A stretch of DNA of 64,000 bases from positions 310,001-374,000 of the forward strand of contig NZ_JAAAJC010000003.1 in the NCBI RefSeq assembly GCF_009900715.1. Direction: 5' to 3'. This stretch comes from Halococcus salsus (GTDB lineage: Archaea > Halobacteriota > Halobacteria > Halobacteriales > Halococcaceae). Each line of letters opens with the position of its first letter. Positions within the stretch are counted from its first letter, which is position 1. The notes beneath the pieces were generated by a model. That model was given only the letters and a program-made list of their open reading frames with translations, ran no database searches and had not been told where the DNA came from. Of the stretch, positions 25,514 to 34,487 are shown one piece after another. Both the position numbers and the translations under genes were made by a program.

Positions 25514-26836
25514 TCATTCTCGGCGGGCGTTCTCGACGAACCCGCTCGCTTTCTCGAAGGCGGACGTACAGGCCTCCTGGCTCCGAGCCTCGGCGGTGAT
25601 CCGAACCAGCGGCTGGGTCCCGCTCGCCCGGATCAGGAACCAGCCCTCGTCGAGGTCGGCCCGGACGCCGTCGAGGGTTCGCACCTCCTCGAACGCCTCG
25701 TCGACGTCCTCGGCGACCCGTTCCATCACTCCGGTTTTGTCGGCGACCTCGATGCTCTCGCGCGCTATCGGGTAGGTCTCGATCTCGGCCACCCGGTCGT
25801 CGAGCGAGCGCTCGGCGGCGAGTGCGGCCAGCCGGCAGGCCGCGAGCGGGCCGTCGGGACACAGCGTCTGGTTCGGCCAGATCCACGCGCCGGAGGGCTC
25901 CCCACCGAAGACGACGTCGGGGTCGGTCGCCCGTTCGGCGACGAAGCCGTCGCCCACGCGCGTGTAGGTCACCGTGGCTCCCAGGGGTTCGAGCGCGTCC
26001 GCGACCGCGAGGCTGGTGTCGACGGGCGCGGCGACCTCGGGATTCTCGACCTCGCTCTCGCGGACCGCCTCGCGCGCGAACAGCGCGAGGAGCACGTCGC
26101 CCGAGAGGTACGCGCCCTCGCCGGTGGCGGCCCGAAGCCGGTCGGCGTCGCCGTCGTGGGCGATCCCCACTTCTGCGTCGGTGGTCTCGACCAGCGCCCG
26201 GAGCGACTCGCAGTTTTCACTCGTCGGTTCGGAGGGCCGACCCGGAAACGCGCCGTCGGGCTGGGCGTTGAGGGTCTCGACCTCGCAGCCGAGCGCGGTG
26301 AGCGCGGCCACGCTGACCCCGCCCGCGCCGTTCCCGAGGTCGACGACCACCGAGGGCGGGTCGTCGATCGGGACCGCTTCGCGGAGCGCCTCGACGTGGC
26401 GCTCGCCCGCGTCGATCTCGATGCGGTCGCCGAGGTCGTCCCAGTCCGCCGGCTCGAACGCCCCCTCGCGGATGCGCTCGGCGATGCGGTCCTGGTCCTC
26501 GCCCGTGAAGGCTTGCCCACTGGGCTGCCAGAGCTTGAGGCCGTTGTCGGGTGCGGGGTTGTGGCTCGCGGTCACCGAGACGCCCGCGTCGGCGTCGTGC
26601 CACCCGACCGCACGCGCGACGGTCGGGGTGGCGGCGAGCCCCGCGTCGAGGACGTCGGTACCCGACTCGCGCAGCCCCGCCGTCAGTGCGTCGACCAGAA
26701 ACGACCCGCTCTCGCGTGGATCGTGTCCCACCACGACGCGGTCGGTATCGACCCCGAGTGCGCGCCCGAGCGCGAGTGCGAGCTCCGCGGTGACCTCGGT
26801 GCCGACCGGACCCCGAATGCCGCTGGTACCGAACAT
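25514..26836 (-). CDS. glmM: Phosphoglucosamine mutase (alpha-D-phosphohexomutase family)
   Basis: 440 aa. FGTSGIRGPVG opens the protein. The phosphoserine loop VSVTASHNPAPDNG is at about 82-95, the metal loop HDGDADRL at about 220-227, the sugar-binding loop GGEPSGAWIW, and the C-terminal phosphate site RASGTQPLVRI. It would interconvert glucosamine-6-P and -1-P for UDP-GlcNAc; archaeal members often take mannose or glucose phosphates too. Another family member is at 33090. Confidence 0.85.
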   Translation of the reverse strand: MFGTSGIRGPVGTEVTAELALALGRALGVDTDRVVVGHDPRESGSFLVDALTAGLRESGTDVLDAGLAATPTVARAVGWHDADAGVSVTASHNPAPDNGLKLWQPSGQAFTGEDQDRIAERIREGAFEPADWDDLGDRIEIDAGERHVEALREAVPIDDPPSVVVDLGNGAGGVSVAALTALGCEVETLNAQPDGAFPGRPSEPTSENCESLRALVETTDAEVGIAHDGDADRLRAATGEGAYLSGDVLLALFAREAVRESEVENPEVAAPVDTSLAVADALEPLGATVTYTRVGDGFVAERATDPDVVFGGEPSGAWIWPNQTLCPDGPLAACRLAALAAERSLDDRVAEIETYPIARESIEVADKTGVMERVAEDVDEAFEEVRTLDGVRADLDEGWFLIRASGTQPLVRITAEARSQEACTSAFEKASGFVENARRE

Positions 26837-26956
26837 ACCGGGCGAACGCGCGACCCGACCAAAAAAACGCCGCCTGATGGACGCTCACGGGAGTCGCCGG
26901 GCGGCCGTTTCGTCTCCGTTCGGGAACGGTTCACAAATGATCGGCCACGGGGAAGC

Positions 26957-26965
26957 ATTATATAC
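26957..26965 (+). promoter_or_regulatory. TATA box of the dockerin/cohesin operon
   Basis: The sequence ATTATATAC is centred ~28 nt upstream of ATG 26989. The cohesin gene follows 16 bp after the dockerin gene with no promoter of its own, so this box probably serves both. Confidence 0.6.
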
Positions 26966-26988
26966 ACCGTCTTTGTCTTCGACATAAG

Positions 26989-29436
26989 ATGGAGTTTCAG
27001 TTACGATCGAGACAGTCGATAGCTATTCTCGCCGTCGCGGTCGCGATGGTCGTCGCCCTCGGCGCGCTCGCCGGCGGCGTCACCGGCCAGGCGAGCGGCA
27101 CGACCCAGGCACCCGACCTCCAGTCGGTCGATGGGTTCGAGTACGACGCCGCCACCAACACGACGAACGTGACGTTCAGCTTCGACGAGGAGGTGGACCT
27201 CACGAGCAGCGGCGGGAACTTCAGACTCGTCCCGACCGACGGGAGCACGGACGTCGGCGGACAGAACGTCGGTGGCAACGGGACGGCGAACCTCTCGGTC
27301 GAGTACAGCGGACAACTGACCGAGAGCGACATCGCCCGCGGCGTGGTGAAGAAGAACACCGTCAAAGTGGCGGGCGAGGGCGACGAGACGAACAACCCGA
27401 CCCAGGCGGCCGACGTCTCGAACGACGGCAACTCCGCCGACCCGGACCTCGTGAACGTCACCGTCAACGAGAGCACCAATAGCCTGATCTACGCCTTCGA
27501 CGAACCCGTCAGTGTCGAGAGCGACGGCGGGTTCGAAGCCTACGCCGAGAACGCGACGACGATGGGGAGCAGCGTGGCGACCGACTCGCTCGCCACCCCG
27601 AAACTCGTGAGCGTCACGTTCGACCAGTACGACGTCTCGGAGGTCGTCGGCGCGTCGGTGACCGAGGGAACGGTCTCGAACACGAGCGACAGTGACCGGA
27701 CGAACTCGCTCGACGGGGTGACGGTGAGCAACGAGTCCCCGCCCGCGTTCAGCAAGTGCGGCGGAAGCGGCACGGACGACACCGGCGACGCCGGCAACGC
27801 GAGCGGCCCGACCGCCGCGCCCGACCTCGTCCAGATAGACAACGTCACCTACCGGCAGAACCCCGAAGACACCAACTGTCAGACGCTGGTCGAGTTCGAC
27901 TTCGACGAACCGGTGAACACCCAGGGCGGCGCGGGCAACTTCCAGCTCGTCCCGATCGACGGGGGCCAGACCTACGACGGCAACAACGAGATCGTCGGGG
28001 AGCGGACGAACACCACCTCCCTCACGGTGCCGTTCGACGGCCGTATCGACCCCTCGACCATCGCGCGCGGGTTCGTCGACGCCAACACCGTCCGGACGCA
28101 GGGCGAGAACGATACGACCCTCAACCCGAAGCAGGCCGCGGACCTCAACAACGACGGCAACACCGAGAACCCCGACCTGGTGAGCATCACCCGGAGTAGC
28201 GCCCCGGACGGCGCGCTGCTCTACGAGTTCGACGAGGAGGTCGGCGAGGTGGGCGACACCAGCGGGTTCAACTTCTACGACGGCACCGGGACCGAGACCG
28301 ACGCCCAGGAGGTCGCGACGACCGACGACCCGAGCGTGCTCTCGGTCTCCTTCGAGGAGGGAGCCAACGTCTCGACGGCCGCGGTCGGTGGCTCGGTCGA
28401 TGGCAATGCCGTGGTCGGAACGGACACCGCTCGCGAGGACGGCGACGTCAACCAGCCCGACGAGGTCGAGCTCACCGGGAACGAGTCGATCCAGTGTGGG
28501 AACGGTACCACAGTAGCGAACGGCTCCGGGCCGACCGCCGCGCCCGACCTCGAAGCCATCGACGGCTTCTGCACCGGGAACCTGGCCTCGATCAACGGCC
28601 AGCAGACGTTCGTGAACTTCACCTTCGACCAGCCGGTCGACATCGTGGGTGGCGCGGGCAACTTCCAGCTCGTGCCGGTCGACAGCACGACCATCGGGAA
28701 CCAGCTCTACGACGGCCAGGGTGAGGTCGTCGCGGGCAACGGGACGAAGACGGTGACCGTGGCGTTCGCCGAGAACGTCACCCGATCGGACGTCGCCCGT
28801 GGGTTCGTCGACGCCGGCACCGTCGCGGCGGTCGGCGAGCAGAACCCACCGACGAACCCGAAGCAGGCGGCCGACGTCTCGAACGACGGCAACACCGCGA
28901 ACCCCGACCTGGTGTCGGTCTCGCCGGGCGGCACGGACCAACTCCGCTTCGAGTTCGACGAGGAGATCACGGAACCCGGTGACACCAGCGGCTTCAACTT
29001 CTACGACGCCAACGGCACCGAGGTCGACGCCCAGAACTTGAACCGGACGAACGACTCGTCGGTCATCTCGGTCTACTTCGAGCCCCAGGCCAACGTCTCC
29101 GAGAACGCGGTCGGCGGCTCGGTCGACGCCAACGCAGTGGTCGGAACCGAGACGACGCGGGAGGACGGTGACGTGAACCAGCCCGACGAGGTCGAGCTCG
29201 ACGGGAGCAGTGGTCCCGCACCGGTCGGCAACGCGACGGAGCCGCCGACCGACCCCGACGGCGATGGGAAGTACGAGGACGTCAACGGCGATGGAAGCGT
29301 GACGCAGGCGGACGCACAGGCGCTCTACGACAACCTCGATTCCCTCAAAGGGAACACCGCGTTCGATTTCAACGGTGACGGTAGCGTGACGCTGGCCGAC
29401 ACCCAGGCGCTCTACAGCGAATCGGTCGGCAACTGA
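26989..29436 (+). CDS. Secreted surface protein with three long repeats and a C-terminal type I dockerin
   Basis: 815 aa. A Sec-type signal peptide covers about 1-34 (IAILAVAVAMVVALGALAGG). Three tandem ~235-aa repeats follow, starting near 41, 272 and 509. Each contains APDLxxID, a GGxGNFxLVPxD strand, ARGxVxxxTV and NPxQAADxxNDGNxxxPDLV, then a second half with EFDEE, SGFNFYD and DVNQPDEVEL. Residues ~755-815 form a dockerin: two calcium loops, DVNGDGSVTQADAQALYDNL and DFNGDGSVTLADTQALYSE, each with D-x-N-x-D-G and a terminal Asp. Dockerins bind cohesins, and a cohesin-like protein is encoded 16 bp downstream. The repeats are probable adhesion/envelope modules without catalytic motifs. Confidence 0.8.
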   Translation: MEFQLRSRQSIAILAVAVAMVVALGALAGGVTGQASGTTQAPDLQSVDGFEYDAATNTTNVTFSFDEEVDLTSSGGNFRLVPTDGSTDVGGQNVGGNGTANLSVEYSGQLTESDIARGVVKKNTVKVAGEGDETNNPTQAADVSNDGNSADPDLVNVTVNESTNSLIYAFDEPVSVESDGGFEAYAENATTMGSSVATDSLATPKLVSVTFDQYDVSEVVGASVTEGTVSNTSDSDRTNSLDGVTVSNESPPAFSKCGGSGTDDTGDAGNASGPTAAPDLVQIDNVTYRQNPEDTNCQTLVEFDFDEPVNTQGGAGNFQLVPIDGGQTYDGNNEIVGERTNTTSLTVPFDGRIDPSTIARGFVDANTVRTQGENDTTLNPKQAADLNNDGNTENPDLVSITRSSAPDGALLYEFDEEVGEVGDTSGFNFYDGTGTETDAQEVATTDDPSVLSVSFEEGANVSTAAVGGSVDGNAVVGTDTAREDGDVNQPDEVELTGNESIQCGNGTTVANGSGPTAAPDLEAIDGFCTGNLASINGQQTFVNFTFDQPVDIVGGAGNFQLVPVDSTTIGNQLYDGQGEVVAGNGTKTVTVAFAENVTRSDVARGFVDAGTVAAVGEQNPPTNPKQAADVSNDGNTANPDLVSVSPGGTDQLRFEFDEEITEPGDTSGFNFYDANGTEVDAQNLNRTNDSSVISVYFEPQANVSENAVGGSVDANAVVGTETTREDGDVNQPDEVELDGSSGPAPVGNATEPPTDPDGDGKYEDVNGDGSVTQADAQALYDNLDSLKGNTAFDFNGDGSVTLADTQALYSESVGN

Positions 29437-29452
29437 CCCAGACAAGACACCA

Positions 29453-31438
29453 ATGATTCCGAAGCTACACCGACGGCGGAAATCTATCGTTAGCATCGCG
29501 CTCGCGGCACTCCTTCTCGTATCGGCTGGGGCCGCAGTGACGTTCACGGCCAGCGCGGCCGGCGACACGACGGTTTCGCTGTCGCCGACGGACCGGAGCG
29601 TCGAATCGGGCGAGACGACCACCTACGCGGTCGTCGTCGAGAACACCGACGAGGGTATTGGCACCACGGATGCGAGCGTCAGCATCGACGACCCGTCGAT
29701 CGGGTCGATCACGGACGTCTCGCTCGCGGGGACGCCAGCGAACAGTGACACAGATATTGCCAGCGACGGCTCTACGGCGTCGTTCGAGGCGAACTACTTC
29801 GCCAACGCGCTCGGTGACGATCCGAACGGCGTCACGATCGCCACCGTCACTGTCGAAGGAAACACCGCCGGATCGACGGATCTCTCGGTCGACGTGACCG
29901 AGATCAGCGACTCCGATGGCGTCGTTTACACCGTGACCGGAACCGAGGGCGCGACGCTCCAGGTCGATGGCGGAACGGAGACCACCACGGAAACGGAAAC
30001 AGCCACCGAAACGGCAACTGAAACCACCACGGCAACCGAAACTACCACGGCAACCGAAACACCGAACGAAACCACGACTGGAACGTCGACGGCGACCGTG
30101 ACGACGACCGGACCGACAGCAACCGAAACGACGGAGACCACAACCGCCACGTCGACGGCAACCTCCACGACCGGAACCCCGACGGCAACGACGACTGAGA
30201 CGGCGACTTCGACGGAAACCGAAACGGCGACGACCACCTCCACGACCGGGACAACGACAACCGAGACGGGAACGGCCACGGAGACGACGACCGGGCCGAC
30301 AGCGACCGAAACGACAGGAACCACGACCGATACGTCGACCGCAACCGAATCGACGGGGACTTCGACCACCGGAACAGCGACCGAAACCCGGACGACGACG
30401 GTGAGCGGGACGACAGCAACCGAATCGACGGGGACTGACACGACGGCGACCGAATCGGCGGAGACGGACACGACAGCAACCGAATCGACGGAGACGGACA
30501 CGACGGCGACCGAATCGGCGGAGACGGACACGACAGCAACCGAATCGACGGAGACGGACACGACGGCGACGAGCGGAACCGCGACCGAGACGACCGCCGG
30601 AACCACGACGCAGACTGCTGCCACGACGACCGCGGCGGGCGGGAACGACTCTGCAGCAGATGAGAACGATTCCGTGACGAACGGGAGCACCACGAACGAA
30701 ACCGCCGGCGCGGGCGACGAGGGCGACCAAACGGCGAACGAGCAGGCCGCGCGCGACGCGCTCGCGGGTAGCGGGCTCTCCGACGAACAGATCGACGGGG
30801 TCGCGTCGGCGCTCGCCGCGAGCGGGCTGTCGGCCGACCAGCGGACCGCGATCACCGACGCGCTCGCCGGTGACGGCCTCACCGACGAGGATCGCGGGGC
30901 GGTCGCCGACGCCATCGCGGACGGGCTCTCCGAGAGCGAACTCGTCGCGCTGAGCGAGGCGCTCGACGACGGCGTGCTCACGAACGCCGAACGCGAATCG
31001 CTCGGCTTCCTCGACCTCGCACCCGACGATGCCGCCTACTACCAGGTCGACCTCGTGACGGGCGAGCCGATCGAGGAGCTCCGGAGCGACGAGGGCTACT
31101 ACACCTCTGATAGATTGCTTCGGTTCGCCCACGGTGACACCGACGACGGCATCACGCGCGTCTCGGACGGCGAGTTCATCGAGAACGAGTCGGTGGCCGA
31201 CCGGATCGAGAGCGAGGATATCACCGTGGAGAACGGCACCGCGACGGTGACGGTGACCGTTTCCGAGGGTGAACCGGTCGGTCTGACGCTCGCGAGCTAC
31301 GAGAAGATCGGGCCGGGCTGGAGCCCCGCGACCGAGGCGAAGCAGACGTTCGTCGACAGCGAGACGCGGACCCTCACGTCGGGAACCCACACGTTCACCG
31401 TCGACCTCCCCGAGGGAGCAGACGGCTCGGCGGCGTAG
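29453..31438 (+). CDS. Secreted cohesin-domain protein with Thr-rich stalk
   Basis: 661 aa. The signal peptide (about 1-35) ends near TASAAGD. Residues ~36-165 form a beta-sandwich beginning DTTVSLSPTDRSVESGETTT and including ANYFANALGDDPNGVTIATV, as in cohesin domains (PF00963-like). A Thr/Glu/Ser stalk (about 175-400) consists of TATE/TTATES repeats and may be O-glycosylated. The C-terminal part has an EF-like acidic helical region (ARDALAGSGLSDEQIDGVA) and a beta domain ending in VDLPEGADGSAA. No membrane anchor is obvious. Its position after the dockerin gene suggests the two proteins bind each other outside the cell. Confidence 0.7.
   Translation: MIPKLHRRRKSIVSIALAALLLVSAGAAVTFTASAAGDTTVSLSPTDRSVESGETTTYAVVVENTDEGIGTTDASVSIDDPSIGSITDVSLAGTPANSDTDIASDGSTASFEANYFANALGDDPNGVTIATVTVEGNTAGSTDLSVDVTEISDSDGVVYTVTGTEGATLQVDGGTETTTETETATETATETTTATETTTATETPNETTTGTSTATVTTTGPTATETTETTTATSTATSTTGTPTATTTETATSTETETATTTSTTGTTTTETGTATETTTGPTATETTGTTTDTSTATESTGTSTTGTATETRTTTVSGTTATESTGTDTTATESAETDTTATESTETDTTATESAETDTTATESTETDTTATSGTATETTAGTTTQTAATTTAAGGNDSAADENDSVTNGSTTNETAGAGDEGDQTANEQAARDALAGSGLSDEQIDGVASALAASGLSADQRTAITDALAGDGLTDEDRGAVADAIADGLSESELVALSEALDDGVLTNAERESLGFLDLAPDDAAYYQVDLVTGEPIEELRSDEGYYTSDRLLRFAHGDTDDGITRVSDGEFIENESVADRIESEDITVENGTATVTVTVSEGEPVGLTLASYEKIGPGWSPATEAKQTFVDSETRTLTSGTHTFTVDLPEGADGSAA
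30451..30570 (+). repeat. Perfect 60-bp tandem duplication in the Thr-rich stalk
   Basis: 30451-30510 and 30511-30570 are identical 60-bp units, each coding for 20 residues of the TES-x-ETDTTA pattern. Neighbouring units are diverged copies, so the stalk length probably varies by slippage or recombination between strains. Confidence 0.85.
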
Positions 31439-31489
31439 GATAGCGCCGTCGCTCTCGACGTGGCGACGAAAAATTGAAGCGGTCGAACC

Positions 31490-31657
31490 TTACAGGTCGC
31501 GCGGCTGAACGGTCTTTCGGTCGTTCTCGTCGGCGCGCCGTGCGGCGTCGGCGAGCAGCTCCGAGACTTCCTCGTCGAGCGCGTCGTAGAAGTCCGACGA
31601 GACGTTCATTTCACTCAGCTCATCCTTGACGGCGGCTTTGACGATCAGGTCTGCCAT
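31490..31657 (-). CDS. DUF1931 histone-fold-like protein, 55 aa
   Basis: 55 aa starting MADLIVKAAVKDELSE. The sequence MNVSSDFYDALDEEVSELLA, then DAARRADENDRKTVQPRDL, follows the helix-loop-helix of archaeal DUF1931 proteins, which adopt a histone-like fold, ending in the R/K-T-V-x-x-x-D element of histones. The DNA-binding role is inferred. Start at ATG 31655-31657, 28 nt after a TATA box. Confidence 0.8.
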   Translation of the reverse strand: MADLIVKAAVKDELSEMNVSSDFYDALDEEVSELLADAARRADENDRKTVQPRDL

Positions 31658-31681
31658 ACACGCCCCACTTCCGAAGGATGA

Positions 31682-31689
31682 TTTATAAA
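31682..31689 (-). promoter_or_regulatory. TATA box of the DUF1931 gene
   Basis: TTTATAAA reads the same on both strands; it is centred 28 nt upstream of the ATG at 31657. Confidence 0.6.
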
Positions 31690-31794
31690 GGTTGCCATAA
31701 TCGCTCGTTATCGGGCTTCTCGGGCGGGTTCGTGCGCCGTCGACCCCCCGGTCCGAGTCGATGGTGAGTTGTGGGTCGGGCACGGACCCCGTCC

Positions 31795-32562
31795 ATGCAC
31801 GAGACGCTCCGCGCGCTCGCGGCGGGCGAGATCTCGGTCGCCGAGGCCGAATCCCGCCTTGCGGGCTACGCGACAGGCGAGAACGGCCGATTCGACGCCG
31901 CCCGCGAGTCGCGGAACGGGGTCCCGGAAGCGGTGTTCGCCGAGGGAAAACCGCCGGACGCGGTCGCCGAACTGGTCGCGCTCGCGGTCGAGACCACGGG
32001 CCGTGGGCTGGCGACGCGGGTCGATCCCCGGTCCGCCGAGGCGGTGACCGATCGACTTGCAGAGGAGTTCCCCGCGGCGACGGTCGAGTACGACGACCAC
32101 ACCCGCGTGCTCACGGCCCGCGCGGCGGACGCCGAGGTGCCAGCGCTCGACGCGGTTGTCGGTATCGTCACCGCGGGAACGGTGGACGCCGGACCGGCGG
32201 GCGAGGCGGCGGCGGTCGTCGCGGCGATGGGGGCGACGGTCGAGCGGTACGACGACGTCGGCGTCGCCGGGATCCACAGGCTGATCGACGAACTCGACGG
32301 CCTGCGCGAGGCCGACGTGCTCGTGGTCGCCGCCGGCCGCGAGGGCGCGCTGCCGACGGTGGTCGCGGGGCTGGTCGACGTGCCGCTCATCGGGCTCCCC
32401 GTCGCCTCTGGCTACGGCCACGGTGGCGACGGCGAGGCCGCACTCGCAGGCCTCCTCCAGTCGTGTACGGTGCTCTCGGTCGTCAACATCGACGCGGGGT
32501 TCGTCGCGGGGGCACAGGCGGGCCTCGTGGCGCGAGCGCTCGACGCCGCCCGCCGGGAATGA
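31795..32562 (+). CDS. larB: Nickel-pincer cofactor biosynthesis protein LarB
   Basis: 255 aa. The C-terminal ~150 residues are AIR-carboxylase-like: VVGIVTAGTVDAGPAGEAA, GVAGIHRLIDE, VLVVAAGREGALPTVVAGL and SGYGHGGDGEAAL. LarB carboxylates and hydrolyses nicotinic acid adenine dinucleotide to start synthesis of the pincer cofactor; LarE (21875-22723) acts next. ATG 31795 gives the usual N-terminal helix MHETLRALAAGE. No larC is visible in the window. Confidence 0.9.
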   Translation: MHETLRALAAGEISVAEAESRLAGYATGENGRFDAARESRNGVPEAVFAEGKPPDAVAELVALAVETTGRGLATRVDPRSAEAVTDRLAEEFPAATVEYDDHTRVLTARAADAEVPALDAVVGIVTAGTVDAGPAGEAAAVVAAMGATVERYDDVGVAGIHRLIDELDGLREADVLVVAAGREGALPTVVAGLVDVPLIGLPVASGYGHGGDGEAALAGLLQSCTVLSVVNIDAGFVAGAQAGLVARALDAARRE

Positions 32563-32598
32563 GTCGCGGTCGTGTACGGGCTACGAACGCCCGGGAAG

Positions 32599-32606
32599 AA
32601 TATATA
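32599..32606 (+). promoter_or_regulatory. TATA box upstream of the start-less zinc protein / GIY-YIG unit
   Basis: AATATATA at 32599-32606 lies ~35 bp after the larB stop and ~60 nt before the expected start of the zinc protein at 32661. Transcription would begin near 32628. Confidence 0.45.
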
Positions 32607-32660
32607 CCATACCGTACCCATCGATCACCCGCTGTCAGCACCACTGTCAACACATCACAC

Positions 32661-32813
32661 ATACCAGCCCGTGATCACTGCGGCGGGCACGTCCCCGAAC
32701 GCTTCGGGCGTGTCTTCGCCGACGAGTACGGTCGTCTGTTCGCCTGCCCCGGCTGTTCGGCGAACGCCGGCATCGCCGAGGTCGCCCGCGAACGCGCCGA
32801 CATCATCCGATGA
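32661..32813 (+). pseudogene. DUF7563-like zinc protein lacking a normal start codon and its first Cys
   Basis: The frame ends at TGA 32811-32813 and codes for DHCGGHVPERFGRVFADEYG then FACPGCSANAGIAEVARERA, which follows the small haloarchaeal zinc-ribbon pattern of 25352-25510. Family members begin M-P-x-C-x-x-C; here the codon at the expected start is ATA (32661-32663), and the first knuckle Cys is replaced by Arg. No ATG, GTG or TTG lies in frame between the TATA box and the conserved part. The stop overlaps the next ATG (ATGA). Either it is decaying or it uses an unusual start. Confidence 0.5.
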
Positions 32814-33067
32814 GCCACCACGTCTACATCGTCGAGTGCGCCGACGAGAGCCTCTACACTGGGTACACCACCGACGTCGAGCGCCGGGTCGACGAACACA
32901 ACGCGGGCGAGGGCGCGAAGTACACCCGTGGTCGAACGCCCGTAAACCTCCAGCACGTCGAGACGTTCGACGAACGGGGGCCGGCTATGTCGCGCGAGTA
33001 CGAGATCAAGTCGCTCTCGCGCGCCGAAAAGCTCGAACTCTGTGACGAGCGGGCGACGACCTTTTGA
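32810..33067 (+). CDS. GIY-YIG nuclease family protein
   Basis: 85 aa. HHVYIVECADESLYTGYTTD carries the GIY (VYI) and YIG (YTG) elements. RRVDEHNAGEGAKYTRGRTP has the conserved Arg and His, and Glu is in REYEIK. This is the UPF0213/YhbQ-type single-domain protein, of uncertain role in DNA repair or RNA metabolism. Its ATG overlaps the stop of the damaged zinc gene. Confidence 0.88.
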   Translation: MSHHVYIVECADESLYTGYTTDVERRVDEHNAGEGAKYTRGRTPVNLQHVETFDERGPAMSREYEIKSLSRAEKLELCDERATTF

Positions 33068-33089
33068 GACGGGGCTGAGAGGGGCTTGT

Positions 33090-34487
33090 ATGAACGCGAT
33101 CTCCTTCGGCACCGACGGCTGGCGTGCGACCCTCGACGTCTTCACGACGCCACGGGTTCGGATGGTCGGCCAGGCCGTCGCCACCACCCTCCGCGAGGCG
33201 GGCCACGACGATCCAGTCGGGATCTGTTACGACGCCCGCGAGACCTCGCGCGGGTTCGCCGAGGAACTCTCCCGAACCCTCGCCGCCAACGGGTTCGACG
33301 TCCTCCTCCCCGACCGCGACCGCCCGACGCCGCTGCTGGCGTGGGCGATCGCCGAGCGAGGGCTGTCGGGCGGGCTGATGGTGACCGCCTCGCACAACCC
33401 CTCGGAGTACAACGGCGTGAAGTTCATCCCCGACGACGGCGCACCCGCGCTGCCCGTGGTGACGGACGCGATCGAGTCGAACCTCGCCGAACCCGACCCG
33501 CTGCCCGAGGAGGAGTGGGGAACGGTCGAGGAAGTCGAGTTCATGGAGCCGCACGCCGAGCACGCCCTCGACCTCGTGGCCGACTACGCCGGTGACGGGA
33601 GTGATATCGACCTCGACGGCCTTCCGGTGGCCTACGACGCGATGTGCGGGAGCGGGCGCGGCGTCACCGACGACCTCCTCTCGCGGGCGGGTGCGACGGT
33701 TGACCGGCTGCGATGTGAGCGCCGGCCCGAGTTCGGCGGCACCCCGCCGGAGCCGAGCGCCGAGACCCTCGGGGAGCTCACCGAGACGGTACGAAACGGC
33801 GACGCGGCGCTCGGGATCGCCAACGACGGCGACTCCGACCGGCTCGCGCTCGTCACGCCGAAACGGGGCTACCTCGACGAGAACCTCTTCTTCGCCGCGC
33901 TCTACGACTTCCTGCTCGAAGCCAACTCGGGACCCGCGGTACGCACGGTCTCGACCACGTTCCTGATCGACCGGGTGGCCGAAGCCCACGACGAGGAAGT
34001 GGTCGAGACTCAGGTCGGGTTCAAGTGGGTCGCCGAGGCGATGGCCGACGTGGACGCCCTGATGGGCGGCGAGGAGTCGGGTGGCTTCTCGGTGCGAAAC
34101 CACGTCCGCGAGAAGGACGGCGTGTTGATGGCGCTGCTCGCGGCGGCCGCCGAGGCCGAGGAACCGCTCGACGACCGTGTGGACCGACTCCTCGACGAAC
34201 ACGGCGAGATCCACCAGTCGAAGGTCAGCGTCGAGTGTCCCGAGAGCGAGAAGGAACGGGTGCTCGCGGACCTCGACGGCGCGCTGCCCGACAGCGTGGC
34301 GGGTGCGGACGTCGCGAACGTCGTCACCGAAGACGGCTTCAAGATCGTGCTCGACAGCGGTGCCTGGCTCCTCGTCCGCCCCAGTGGCACCGAACCCGTC
34401 CTCCGGGTCTACGCCGAGGCCGAGAGCGAGGAGCGGGTCGCGGAGTTGCTCGACGCGGGTCGCGACCTCGTCGAACCGCTGGTCTAG
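33090..34487 (+). CDS. Phosphoglucomutase/phosphomannomutase family protein
   Basis: 465 aa. FGTDGWRATLD at the start, MVTASHNPSEYNGVKF (phosphoserine loop, about 97-112), NDGDSDRLAL (metal), MGGEESGGFSV (sugar specificity; the EES form favours glucose/mannose), and RPSGTEPVLRVY (phosphate). It interconverts hexose-1-P and hexose-6-P for glycan or glycogen-like pathways. ATG 33090 was chosen because the family starts M-x-x-I-x-F-G-T-D. The ~210 bp downstream are gene-free. Confidence 0.9.
   Translation: MNAISFGTDGWRATLDVFTTPRVRMVGQAVATTLREAGHDDPVGICYDARETSRGFAEELSRTLAANGFDVLLPDRDRPTPLLAWAIAERGLSGGLMVTASHNPSEYNGVKFIPDDGAPALPVVTDAIESNLAEPDPLPEEEWGTVEEVEFMEPHAEHALDLVADYAGDGSDIDLDGLPVAYDAMCGSGRGVTDDLLSRAGATVDRLRCERRPEFGGTPPEPSAETLGELTETVRNGDAALGIANDGDSDRLALVTPKRGYLDENLFFAALYDFLLEANSGPAVRTVSTTFLIDRVAEAHDEEVVETQVGFKWVAEAMADVDALMGGEESGGFSVRNHVREKDGVLMALLAAAAEAEEPLDDRVDRLLDEHGEIHQSKVSVECPESEKERVLADLDGALPDSVAGADVANVVTEDGFKIVLDSGAWLLVRPSGTEPVLRVYAEAESEERVAELLDAGRDLVEPLV

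Noticed and set aside
30001-30600. CRISPR-like array in the Thr-rich repeats
   Set aside because: The repeats are in-frame coding triplets without constant repeat-spacer structure.
29465-31390. 641-codon minus-strand frame opposite the cohesin gene, and an 873-codon frame opposite the dockerin gene
   Set aside because: Both are GC-driven shadows: Arg-, Val- and Gly-rich repetition mirroring the plus-strand repeats, with no start signals.
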